Source: SZUA-186 sp041552135 (GTDB taxonomy: Bacteria > Pseudomonadota > Gammaproteobacteria > UBA9214). Taken from it: DNA of 9,629 nt. A program made the position numbers and the translations under genes. The notes under the pieces were generated by a model. That model did not search any database. It worked only from the letters and a program-made list of their open reading frames with translations, and had not been told where the DNA came from. Below are positions 1 through 6,353 of this stretch, piece by piece; positions within the stretch are counted from its first letter, which is position 1, and every line of letters begins with the position of its first letter. Where the stretch lies: assembly GCA_041552135.1 (NCBI GenBank), contig JBFELL010000108.1, positions 1 to 9,629 on the forward strand, read 5' to 3'.

Positions 1-1
1 C

Positions 2-75
<74 letters not shown>

Positions 76-146
76 GTTTCAACACCTCAACTCCGTGGGG
101 CCTCGCGCGACACCGGACGATCCCTGATATGCGATCCATATATATA

Positions 147-231
147 TGGTGGAGGGGGGTGGATTTGAACCACCGAAGGCTGAGCCGTCAGATTTACAGT
201 CTGATCCCTTTGACCACTCGGGAACCCCTCC
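147..231 (-). tRNA. tRNA-Tyr (anticodon GTA)
   Basis: On the minus strand this is an 85-nt class II tRNA with a long variable arm, typical of bacterial tRNA-Tyr. The acceptor strands GGAGGGG and CCCCTCC pair, CCA is encoded, and the anticodon arm CAGACTGTAAATCTG carries anticodon GTA. The T arm is GGTGGTTCAAATCCACC. It is the first gene of the leftward tRNA operon, directly downstream of a strong promoter. Confidence 0.97.
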
Positions 232-240
232 AAAATGCAA

Positions 241-276
241 GCCCGCTATTGTGTTGCAGCGACTGTTGGCTGTCAA
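241..276 (-). promoter_or_regulatory. Promoter of the tRNA-Tyr/tRNA-Gly operon
   Basis: On the minus strand there is a perfect -35 box TTGACA (271-276), a 17-nt spacer and a -10 box CACAAT (248-253, 4/6 to TATAAT). A GC-only stretch GCGGGC (241-246) follows. A GC-rich discriminator after the -10 box is the established signature of stable-RNA promoters under stringent (ppGpp/DksA) control. Distance to the tRNA-Tyr 5' end (231) is short, leaving only a few leader bases. Confidence 0.8.
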
Positions 277-350
277 CAGCATCAAGCCGCGAAATTACCT
301 GTGACGGGCAAAATCACCACCACCGTCAAGCAAATGCCGGTCTGGCGCCG

Positions 351-379
351 CTGGCAGGCCCGGAAGAATCGGCTATACA
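351..379 (+). promoter_or_regulatory. Candidate promoter for the DUF1269-like gene
   Basis: CTGGCA (351-356, 4/6 to TTGACA), a 17-nt spacer and TATACA (374-379, 4/6 to TATAAT) lie in the divergent intergenic region. They would give a leader of about 60 nt before the start codon at 445. The match is moderate and rests on reading alone. Confidence 0.4.
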
Positions 380-444
380 TAACAGGTAACACCGAAACCT
401 CACGTTTTAACCCCATTATTCATATGGTTGAGGAGGTCGAACAC

Positions 445-951
445 ATGAACAGAAGACTGTATTTCCTGCTACCGGACCGCGCCCATGCCCTGTCCGTGGT
501 GAACGAACTGGCCGGGAGCGGCCTCGAACTGGAAGACATTCACGCCCTGGCGGGCCGGCAGGTTTCACTCGAGGGATTACCGGAAGCGACCGACGCGCAG
601 CGGCACGATCTGGCGCATCGAATTGAAACCCTCCTCTGGGACGGCAACCTGGTGGTCTTCGGACTGGCCCTGGGCGCATTGCTGACACTCGGGATTATCA
701 ACGGCCTGACGGCCTGGTTGCTGCTGCCGCTGGGCATGATGCTGGCCAGTTTTCTGGCCGGACTGCGGTTTACGCGCCTGCCGAATGTCCACCTGGACGA
801 ATTCCGCGATGCCCTCTCCCATGGCGAGATCCTGCTGATGGTCGATGTCCCCGTGGCCAGGGTGGCCGATATTGAAAACCGGGTACACCGCCATCACCCG
901 GAGGCGGCTGTGGGCGGGGTCGGCTGGGGCACGACAGCGATGGGTATCTGA
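445..951 (+). CDS. Small membrane protein, DUF1269-like
   Basis: The 168-residue protein begins MNRRLYFLLPD, followed by a compact alpha/beta-like N-terminal segment (1-60, with an LLPD and a VVNEL stretch). Two adjacent hydrophobic segments lie at about 69-86 (LVVFGLALGALLTLG) and 88-106 (LTAWLLLPLGMMLASFLAG). A second soluble segment with LDEF...GEILLMVDVP follows, ending in a Gly-rich tail. This layout, especially the opening and the MVDVP strand after a membrane hairpin, matches what I know of DUF1269/stress-associated membrane proteins of gammaproteobacteria; the biochemical function is not known. The start at 445 is chosen because AGGAGG (431-436) stands 8 nt upstream. The in-frame ATG at 424 precedes that site and is unlikely. 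It is divergent from the tRNA operon and convergent with the deacylase gene. Confidence 0.82.
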   Translation: MNRRLYFLLPDRAHALSVVNELAGSGLELEDIHALAGRQVSLEGLPEATDAQRHDLAHRIETLLWDGNLVVFGLALGALLTLGIINGLTAWLLLPLGMMLASFLAGLRFTRLPNVHLDEFRDALSHGEILLMVDVPVARVADIENRVHRHHPEAAVGGVGWGTTAMGI

Positions 952-963
952 TTGTTTCTGAAT

Positions 964-995
964 TAAAAAAACCAACCCTCCCCTTTTGCCGGGGA
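964..995 (-). terminator. Possible weak intrinsic terminator of the deacylase gene
   Basis: On the minus strand, just past the stop codon of the deacylase gene, a short stem TCCCC/GGGGA (991-995 with 979-983, 7-nt loop) is followed by seven intervening bases and a run of seven T (965-971). The stem is short and separated from the T run, so this is a tentative call. The complementary A run lies just after the stop of the convergent gene. Confidence 0.3.
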
Positions 996-1015
996 TAGAC
1001 GGGGCATTACCCGCC

Positions 1016-1483
1016 TTACTGGCTGAAGTGGCCGTGCTGGACGCGTTCGCCCATCAGGGCCTCGAAGGCCTCGGCACTGACATGAATCAGCTGCTCGTGG
1101 TCGCCCGCCTCGAAATAGATGTCCGGCTGCTCGGCGATGGCCTCATCGATAAATGTCTCCATGCCATAGGCCGGGCCAATGGCCGGCAGGGCACCGATTT
1201 CACAATCCGAGAACAGCGTGCCGAGTTCACTCTCCGTCGCCAGCCCCAGATCGCGATTCAGCTGCCGGTGCAGTTCACCAAGGTCAACATGCCGGCTTGC
1301 CGGCAACACCACCATCACGTAGCCCTGCTCGTCTTCCAGGACCACCGACTTGGCCAACCGGTTACCCGGAACATGCGATGCCTGCGCGCTTTCACCACTG
1401 GTCGCGGTATGCGGGTGTGTCAGTACATCATAGGGCACATCGTGTTCTGCCAGGTAATTTGACACTGTTGATGCAATTGCCAT
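1016..1483 (-). CDS. YbaK/EbsC (ProX)-type aminoacyl-tRNA deacylase
   Basis: The 155-residue protein covers a whole YbaK/ProX domain. This family hydrolyses mischarged tRNAs in trans (for example Ala- or Cys-tRNA-Pro), a translation quality-control step in the cytosol. Visible hallmarks are RLAKSVVL at 42-49, with K45 at the position of the conserved functional lysine, and the strand YVMVVLPASRHVDL. The glycine/proline loop EIGALPAIGPAYG at 95-107 corresponds to the family's G-x-x-P-P-x-G motif. Which tRNA it edits cannot be told from sequence reading. The start ATG has GGAGGG about 8 nt upstream. It lies 44 bp downstream of the DNA glycosylase gene on the same strand and may be co-transcribed. 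A TATACT box in the gap (1520-1525) has no convincing -35 partner. Confidence 0.88.
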   Translation of the reverse strand: MAIASTVSNYLAEHDVPYDVLTHPHTATSGESAQASHVPGNRLAKSVVLEDEQGYVMVVLPASRHVDLGELHRQLNRDLGLATESELGTLFSDCEIGALPAIGPAYGMETFIDEAIAEQPDIYFEAGDHEQLIHVSAEAFEALMGERVQHGHFSQ

Positions 1484-1527
1484 GGGTTTACCCTCCGCTA
1501 GCTAGTTTCGCTATTACAAAGTATAGA

Positions 1528-2091
1528 TCATGGGCTGCGCGCCGCCGAGGCAGCCCCGTCACGACAGGCCGCCAGCTGCCGGTACCAGCCCACCAGATCA
1601 TCCAGCGAGAAGACCGCGTTGGCCGGACTGGGATTGGGAGTGACAAAAACCCGGCAGTTGCCGATCCTGTCGTCCTGCTCGCCCCACTCGACGGCCGGCA
1701 TCATGGCTTCGGCATGCTTCAGGTAGTTGCCGAAGGCCTGCTTGCCATGGAACCAGGCAATGGACGGCGCGCAGTCGAGCAGCCGCCGCTTCAGGACCGG
1801 CGCCCATATACGGTAATCGGCCGCACGCAGTTCAGCGCCCCCGGCCGTAGGGCGTTTGACCACGTCGGTGAAACCGATGCCATACTGACTGACGAGAATC
1901 TCCATGGCGTCGACACCCGGCACCAGCTCAACCGGCACCAGGCCACTGGCATTCAGGGCGCGCCAGAAGCGGTTGCGCGGATTGGCAAAATAGAAGCCCT
2001 CGCGCACGGACGGTAGCGACGGATTGAGCCCGATGGAAACGATGTCGAGCCCCGGGCGCAGGTAGTCAGGCAGGGTGTGATCGGGCTGCAT
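1528..2091 (-). CDS. mug: Mismatch-specific uracil/thymine DNA glycosylase (Mug/TDG type)
   Basis: The protein has 187 residues, close to the usual Mug size. The family excises uracil or thymine from G:U/G:T mismatches, the first step of base excision repair. Seen here are LPDYLRPGLDIVSIGLNPS at 7-25, the family's motif 1, with N23 in place of the catalytic Asn of E. coli Mug. FYFANPRNRFWRAL at 33-46 is the conserved NxFW segment, and TPNPSPAN at 151-158 corresponds to the second (intercalating-loop) motif. The open frame continues upstream to 2247, but that extension overlaps the divergent phosphoribosyltransferase and lacks family character. The ATG at 2091 places LPDYL near the N terminus as in homologues. 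GGGGAG lies about 12 nt upstream, a slightly long spacing. The deacylase gene follows. Confidence 0.87.
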   Translation of the reverse strand: MQPDHTLPDYLRPGLDIVSIGLNPSLPSVREGFYFANPRNRFWRALNASGLVPVELVPGVDAMEILVSQYGIGFTDVVKRPTAGGAELRAADYRIWAPVLKRRLLDCAPSIAWFHGKQAFGNYLKHAEAMMPAVEWGEQDDRIGNCRVFVTPNPSPANAVFSLDDLVGWYRQLAACRDGAASAARSP

Positions 2092-2218
2092 GGTATCAAT
2101 GTTCTCCCCGTTGCGACATAAAGACAGGCGCCGGCCATCGACAGGCAAGACGGTATTGCCAACCCGCGGCGATACTGCCAATCTCACCGTATCATCGTAA
2201 CACCCGGTACCGTTCAGC

Positions 2219-2827
2219 ATGCGCTGCGAACTCATCAGCTGGAACACCGTCTATCGCCTGGCGGAACGCCTTTCTTTTGCAATCCTTGAATCGGGCTTCC
2301 GGCCCGAGGTAATTGTCGCCATCGCCCGCGGCGGCTATGTACCCGCCCGCATCCTGTGCGATTTCCTCGACCTCTATACCCTGACCAGCATCCGGGTCGT
2401 GCATTACACCAGCGGCGCCCGCAAGCGGCCCGAGGCCCGGGTGACAGATTCCATCTGCACGGATATCCGCAGCCGGCGCATCCTGATTGTCGATGATGTC
2501 TCGGATACCGGCGACACCTACGAGGCCGCGATCGCCCACCTCGAGGACTTCCAGCCAAAGGAAATCCGCACTGCCGTCCTGCTGCACAAGACCACGGCGA
2601 AGTACCAGCCGGACTACATTGCCCGCAAGGTGGTGAAATGGCGCTGGATGATCTACCCCTGGGCCGTCATCGAGGACCTCAGCGGTTTTGTCGCGCGCAT
2701 GAGTCCGCCGCCGGACAGCGCCGCGGATATCGGCCACCGGCTGGAGGCGGGTTACGGCCTGCGGCTGCCGGCCAGCAGGCTCGACCTGCTTGTCCGGCTG
2801 CTCAGGCAGCGCGGTATTGTCGAGTGA
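2219..2827 (+). CDS. Purine-type phosphoribosyltransferase domain protein
   Basis: This 202-residue protein is a class I PRTase-fold protein, in the style of predicted phosphoribosyltransferases related to xanthine/hypoxanthine PRT. Such enzymes transfer ribose-5-phosphate from PRPP to a nucleobase in salvage. The PRPP-binding motif RILIVDDVSDTGDT sits at 87-100, with the DD pair and TGDT loop intact. The pyrophosphate loop ARGGYVPA is at 36-43, and a Trp-rich hood-like segment VKWRWMIYPWAVIED at 139-153. The C-terminal 45 residues extend beyond the catalytic core and may form a helical appendage. The substrate base cannot be assigned. The start ATG at 2219 has no clear Shine-Dalgarno sequence; it is chosen because it opens with the family-like ISW...YRLAERL segment. 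The gene is divergent from the glycosylase and only 4 bp from the cupin start. Confidence 0.85.
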   Translation: MRCELISWNTVYRLAERLSFAILESGFRPEVIVAIARGGYVPARILCDFLDLYTLTSIRVVHYTSGARKRPEARVTDSICTDIRSRRILIVDDVSDTGDTYEAAIAHLEDFQPKEIRTAVLLHKTTAKYQPDYIARKVVKWRWMIYPWAVIEDLSGFVARMSPPPDSAADIGHRLEAGYGLRLPASRLDLLVRLLRQRGIVE

Positions 2828-2831
2828 TTCA

Positions 2832-3189
2832 ATGAACACACCGCCCGCAGGCGGCCGGCATCGAACCGCGACTGCATGCCGGCGAGGCCGCTGCGCTGCC
2901 GGAGGCGGACGACCCGGCTGTTTCCATCGCACGCGCCCGAGTCGAGCCGGGCGTGACCACCCGCCTGCACCGGCTGACCGGCACCGGCGAACGCCACGCC
3001 ATCCTCTCGGGCCGGGGCCGGGTGGACATCGACGGACAACCGCCTGCAGCCGTCCGCCCCGGTGATGTCGTGCTCATCCCGCCGGGTTGCCCGCAGCGGA
3101 TCCGCAATACCGGCAACGAGGATCTCGTGTTCCTGGCGATCTGCTCGCCGCGTTTCACCCCCGCGGTCTACGAGGACCTGGAAGGCTGA
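2832..3189 (+). CDS. Cupin-domain protein with apparent 5' frameshift
   Basis: This is a single-domain cupin of about 118 residues if restored. The family-like reading runs from about 2861 through DDPAVSIARARVEPGVTT, then ERHAILSGRGRVDIDG (motif 1 region), and GDVVLIPPGCPQRIRNTGNEDLVF (motif 2 region) to the stop at 3187-3189. That frame contains no ATG; a TGA at 2833-2835 closes it upstream, and its only standard start is a GTG at 2953, which would cut off conserved sequence. An ATG at 2832, 4 bp after the phosphoribosyltransferase stop, lies in another frame. Removing one base near 2859 would join MNTPPAGGR to IEPRLHAGEAAALPE. The metal ligands look incomplete: motif 1 has only one His (LHRL) and motif 2 has Gln where His is usual. 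Ligand and function are unknown. The gene may be frameshifted or a sequencing error. Confidence 0.65.
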
Positions 3190-3213
3190 GCCGGAGGACC
3201 GCCGATGCACCGG

Positions 3214-3840
3214 TCAGTCCCCGCCCTCCCCGGGTTCACCGTCGCCCGGTTCGTCGTCATCCTCCCAGTCATAGTGTTTTTCGGGCGGCAGCGGGTCACG
3301 CCCGAATAACACAAAGGCGCCTGTCACGCCCATGATCGCACCAAAGAAGTGGCTCTCGAAGGAGACGCCCGGCCCGGTCGGGAAGACCGTCCACACCATG
3401 CCCCCGTAGAGAAAGAAGACGATCATCGACAGCGCAATGGACAGCCGGTCATGGCGCAGGATGCCGCTGACGAAAATGAAAAACATCAGGCCGTGCGTGA
3501 GCCCGCTCGCACCAAAGTGATAACTGCCGCGTGCGAACAGCCAGACCCCGATGCCCGAACCCAGCCACACCAGCACCAGCAACGCCAGCGCCGAGCGTGG
3601 ATAGCCGTACAGCAGGACCGTCCCCAGGACCAGCAGGGCGAAGCTGTTGGAGATCAGGTGCAGCCAGCCGCCGTGGATCAGCGGTGCGGCAAGTACGCCC
3701 GGCAGCCCCTGCAACTCACGTGGATACACGCCGAGGCGGGACAGGTTCAGCCCGAACGACAGGTCCAGCACTTCGAGCAGCCACAGCAACAGGACAAAGG
3801 TCGCGGTAACCGCCGTTGCATGACGGAAATCGGCCTTCAA
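3214..3840 (-). CDS. Rhomboid-family intramembrane serine protease
   Basis: The 208-residue protein has about six hydrophobic segments, the core bacterial rhomboid architecture; it would cleave transmembrane substrates within the inner membrane. Catalytic features visible are HFGASGLTHG at 108-117, with S112 in the GASG motif, and SHFFGA at 163-168, with H164 completing the Ser-His dyad. HLISN at 61-65 matches the His/Asn oxyanion positions known in GlpG. The C terminus (182-208) is an acidic, Gly/Pro-rich soluble tail containing WEDDDEPGDGEPGEGGD. The start is a TTG at 3838-3840, the only reasonable in-frame initiator after the preceding gene's stop 16 codons upstream. A clear Shine-Dalgarno sequence is not evident. 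It is the last gene of the leftward set; its stop is 24 bp from that of the convergent cupin gene. Confidence 0.85.
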   Translation of the reverse strand: MKADFRHATAVTATFVLLLWLLEVLDLSFGLNLSRLGVYPRELQGLPGVLAAPLIHGGWLHLISNSFALLVLGTVLLYGYPRSALALLVLVWLGSGIGVWLFARGSYHFGASGLTHGLMFFIFVSGILRHDRLSIALSMIVFFLYGGMVWTVFPTGPGVSFESHFFGAIMGVTGAFVLFGRDPLPPEKHYDWEDDDEPGDGEPGEGGD

Positions 3841-3888
3841 CGGGTCAGCGCCCCGGACACTGCTGGCCCGGCCCGACCTGCACGGATA

Positions 3889-4887
3889 TCACACCCCGTC
3901 ATCGGTGCGCACCACCGTTCTGCCGCAATGCCCGCCGGACAGAATACGCTCGAAGGCCGCGGGAAGTTCATCAAGGTCGATGGTGGCCTCGACGATGGCA
4001 TCAAGGTGCCGTGGCCGCAGATCCGTCGCCAGCCGCTGCCAGACATGGCGGCGACGCGCCATCGGGCAGTTCGCCGAGGTGATGCCGAGGATGCTGACAC
4101 CGCGCAGGATGAACGGCATCACGGTGGCATGCAGTTCACTGCCACCGGCCAGGCCGATACTGGCGATGCTGCCCCAGGGCCTGACGCTGCGCGTCAGCCA
4201 GGCCAGCGTGTCGCCGCCGGCGTTGTCGACCGCCCCGCCCCACTGCGCCTTTTCCAGTGGCCGCGTGCCCATATCGAGCTGCCGGCGGTCCAGCAAGGCC
4301 GTTGCGCCCAGCGCCCGTAAATAGCCCTCCGCATCAGGCTTGCCGGTCAACGCCACGACCTCGTAACCCTGCGCACTGAACAGGTCGATGGCAAGGCTGC
4401 CGACCCCGCCGGTCGCACCGCTCACCAGCAGCGGACCGTTCCCCGGCCGCTGCCCGTTCTGCTCCATGCGGTCCAGCGCCAGCGCCGCGGTGAAACCCGC
4501 CGTGCCGATGGCCATGGCCTCGAACGGCGTCAGCCCGTCCGGCAGCGGCACCACCCAGTCGGCCGGTACGCGCACCCGCCCGGCATAGCCGCCGTCATGG
4601 TCCTCGCCCAGGCCGCAGCCGGTCACCAGCACGGGCGCGCCGGCGGCAAAGCGTGCATCCGTCGATGACTCGACGATGCCGGCGACGTCGATACCGCCGA
4701 CCAGCGGAGAACGGCGCAGTACCCTGCCCCGGCCGGTTGCGGCCAGCGCGTCCTTGTAGTTGATGCTGGAATACTGCGCCCGGATCACGACCCCGCCGGG
4801 CGTCAGATCCTCCAGTGTAAGCCGCTCGAAACCCGCCTGCACACCGCCCTTGCGCTCGTGGATCCGGTAGGCACGAAAGTCGGCCAC
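3889..4887 (-). CDS. acuI: AcuI/YhdH-type NADPH-dependent acrylyl-CoA reductase family protein
   Basis: This 332-residue medium-chain dehydrogenase/reductase lacks the structural zinc cysteine cluster, as the YhdH/YhfP/AcuI branch does. Characterised AcuI enzymes reduce toxic acrylyl-CoA to propionyl-CoA with NADPH. Features are the GroES-like N-terminal half with SSINYKDALAATGRG at 40-54, PLVGGIDVAGIVESS at 61-75, and the pre-Rossmann segment AIGTAGFTAALAL at 126-138. The NADPH-binding loop SGATGGVGS is at 156-164. ILGITSANCPMARR, found in the C-terminal part of this subfamily, is also present. Length is that of the family. The start is GTG at 4885-4887 with GAGG 8 nt upstream; this site overlaps the stop of the preceding lipoprotein gene (TGAGG), suggesting coupled translation. 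The exact substrate is inferred from family only. Confidence 0.87.
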   Translation of the reverse strand: MADFRAYRIHERKGGVQAGFERLTLEDLTPGGVVIRAQYSSINYKDALAATGRGRVLRRSPLVGGIDVAGIVESSTDARFAAGAPVLVTGCGLGEDHDGGYAGRVRVPADWVVPLPDGLTPFEAMAIGTAGFTAALALDRMEQNGQRPGNGPLLVSGATGGVGSLAIDLFSAQGYEVVALTGKPDAEGYLRALGATALLDRRQLDMGTRPLEKAQWGGAVDNAGGDTLAWLTRSVRPWGSIASIGLAGGSELHATVMPFILRGVSILGITSANCPMARRRHVWQRLATDLRPRHLDAIVEATIDLDELPAAFERILSGGHCGRTVVRTDDGV

Positions 4888-4897
4888 GGCAGGGACC

Positions 4898-5524
4898 TCA
4901 GGGCGCGGGTGTCGCAGTCGTGGCCGGCAGGTACTTCAGCTCGCCCTCGTACTCGAAGGGCAGCCGGGCCGGACTGTTATCGAGGCTGATCTTGCCCGAC
5001 AGCCGGTAGTGGAGGCTGTCATGCTGCTCACCCTGCATCTCCTGCACCTGCTGCATGATGTTCAGCAGGTTGCTGACCACCTCGACGTCAAGCAGGGCCT
5101 CACCAAAGGGCGGGATGGAGACCGCGGCATTACTCACGCCATAGGCAAACTCGCGACCGTTGATCTCCAGCGCATAACTCAGGCCCTCAACCGGTATTGC
5201 CACGTCATTGGGGTTCATAATGCGCAGCTGCAGACTGTAGCGCTGTTCCAGCAGGGTCATGTCCTTCGGCTGGATGCTCGTCAGCGTGACACGCGGCGGG
5301 TCCTGATAGAGGGACGTCGTTGCGCAGGCGCAAAGCACCAGCGACAGCACGAGCAGCAACACCGCCTGCAAAGCAGACGCCACGCCTGTCGCCTGCCTGG
5401 TCACGGCACCGGGTCGGGCCGGGGTCTTTACGGGCGTCGGCCTGAAATCCTGCCACATGCGCGATGATGGACACATTGATTCGGCAACTCCCGGGCGTCG
5501 GGGGAGAAACAGTCGGGTGAGCAT
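4898..5524 (-). CDS. LEA14/WHy-domain lipoprotein
   Basis: A hydrophobic stretch ending LVLSLVLCACATTSL looks like a lipoprotein signal, with the second Cys of CAC as the likely lipidated residue. It is followed by an LEA type 2 (water stress and hypersensitive response) beta-sandwich of about 130 residues. The typical features are LTSIQPKDMTLLEQRY, then LQLRIMNPNDVAIPVEGLSY with the diagnostic NPN, VSIPPFGEALLDVEV, and a final KISLDNSPARLPFEYEGEL. Bacterial members are periplasmic or outer-membrane-anchored proteins without a defined activity. The start is uncertain: ATGs at 5548, 5524, 5476 and 5458 and a GTG at 5404 are all in frame. The GTG would give a normal 27-residue lipoprotein signal, whereas the ATG starts leave an unusually long leader. 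I list 5524. The frame overlaps the end of the upstream hydrolase gene. Confidence 0.8.
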   Translation of the reverse strand: MLTRLFLPRRPGVAESMCPSSRMWQDFRPTPVKTPARPGAVTRQATGVASALQAVLLLVLSLVLCACATTSLYQDPPRVTLTSIQPKDMTLLEQRYSLQLRIMNPNDVAIPVEGLSYALEINGREFAYGVSNAAVSIPPFGEALLDVEVVSNLLNIMQQVQEMQGEQHDSLHYRLSGKISLDNSPARLPFEYEGELKYLPATTATPAP

Positions 5525-5537
5525 CGATATTTCCGTC

Positions 5538-6251
5538 TCAGGCACCATTCATTTCGTGGCCCCTGCAGACCGGCCCGTAGGGTGAAACGCGGTGCCTGTC
5601 ATGGTAGTGCATGCGGTAATGCACAAAGCGCTCGGGCGTATCGAAGTGCATGAAGGGATTGCCGTCCACCTGCTCATCCATGGTGGACACGGCCTTCTCC
5701 GCATAGTTGTGGCCGGGGTGGATCACGGTCCCGCCCGGCAGTCGCGCCGCCATGTCGCGCAACGTGACAAACATCTGCTCGGGGTCGCCGCCGCGCAGGT
5801 CGCAGCGACCGCAGCCAAAGACGAACAGCGTGTCGCCGGTAATCAGGTTGTCGCCAACATGGTAGCAGGCGGAGCCCGGCGTATGGCCCGGTGTGTGCAG
5901 CACCCGGATCGGCGTTTCGCCGAGTGCAATCGTGTCGCCACCGTGGTGCAGGGTCGGCAGGTCGATATAGCTGCCCCAGAACCTCGCCTCGGCCCTGAGC
6001 AGGTGCAGTTGCGCATCATGCGCCCGCAGGACATCCTCGATACCGTTGATATGGTCATGATGACTGTGCGTCAGCAGGATGTCCGTGATGCGCACGCCCC
6101 GGTCCGCGGCCAGCCTGAGAACCTCCGGCACGTCCCACGCGGGATCCACCACGGCTGCACGGTCCGTGGCGTGGTCATGTATCAGGTAAATGAAATTTTC
6201 CATGGGCCCGAGTTCCAGGGCATGGATCGAGAAGGGTTCAACAGGCGTCAT
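5538..6251 (-). CDS. Glyoxalase II-like metallo-beta-lactamase-fold hydrolase
   Basis: The 237-residue protein carries the full metal-binding set of the MBL superfamily: THSHHDH at 61-67 (H62, H64, D66, H67), H123 in TPGHTPGS, D140 in TGDTLF, and H181 in HPGHNY. The stretch GDTLFVFGCGRCDLRGGDPEQMF resembles the GDTLF..GCGR..GTPEQM segment of hydroxyacylglutathione hydrolase (GloB). Hydrolysis of a glutathione thioester or a related thioester is therefore the best guess, in the cytosol. The open frame extends upstream to 6503, but those residues lack family character and overlap the divergent gene. The ATG at 6249-6251 has GAGG 8 nt upstream and places MENFIYLIHD where the domain begins. It is the first gene of the leftward set; its 3' end overlaps the open frame of the lipoprotein gene. 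Confidence 0.87.
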   Translation of the reverse strand: MTPVEPFSIHALELGPMENFIYLIHDHATDRAAVVDPAWDVPEVLRLAADRGVRITDILLTHSHHDHINGIEDVLRAHDAQLHLLRAEARFWGSYIDLPTLHHGGDTIALGETPIRVLHTPGHTPGSACYHVGDNLITGDTLFVFGCGRCDLRGGDPEQMFVTLRDMAARLPGGTVIHPGHNYAEKAVSTMDEQVDGNPFMHFDTPERFVHYRMHYHDRHRVSPYGPVCRGHEMNGA

Positions 6252-6290
6252 GCTCCAGACCTCATATGGCAGGCAGTACCGTTGTTCCTT

Positions 6291-6319
6291 ATTATGGTGG
6301 ATCGCGAGCGGCAGTAACA
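6291..6319 (-). promoter_or_regulatory. Tentative promoter of the hydrolase-lipoprotein-AcuI-rhomboid set
   Basis: On the minus strand a good -10 box CATAAT (6291-6296, 5/6) lies about 40 nt upstream of the hydrolase start in the 102-bp divergent intergenic region. No convincing -35 box stands 16-18 nt upstream (about 6314-6319), so activation by a regulator or a false match are both possible. Confidence 0.3.
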
Positions 6320-6353
6320 GCCGCCTTCCCCAACCCCCACACCACGACGTCGC

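Noticed and set aside
1153..2016. 287-residue plus-strand frame over the deacylase and glycosylase genes
   Set aside because: Antisense to two genes with clear family motifs.
2092..2247. N-terminal extension of the DNA glycosylase
   Set aside because: The 52 extra residues lack family similarity and would overlap the divergent gene start; homologues begin near LPDYL.
2192..2932. Long minus-strand frame across the phosphoribosyltransferase
   Set aside because: Antisense shadow of a GC-rich gene that carries an intact PRPP motif on the other strand.
3349..4320. 323-residue plus-strand frame
   Set aside because: Spans two convincing minus-strand genes (rhomboid and AcuI); its composition (Gln, His, Arg rich) is typical of antisense frames.
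5592..6317. 241-residue plus-strand frame over the MBL hydrolase gene
   Set aside because: Antisense to a complete HxHxDH hydrolase; no independent support.
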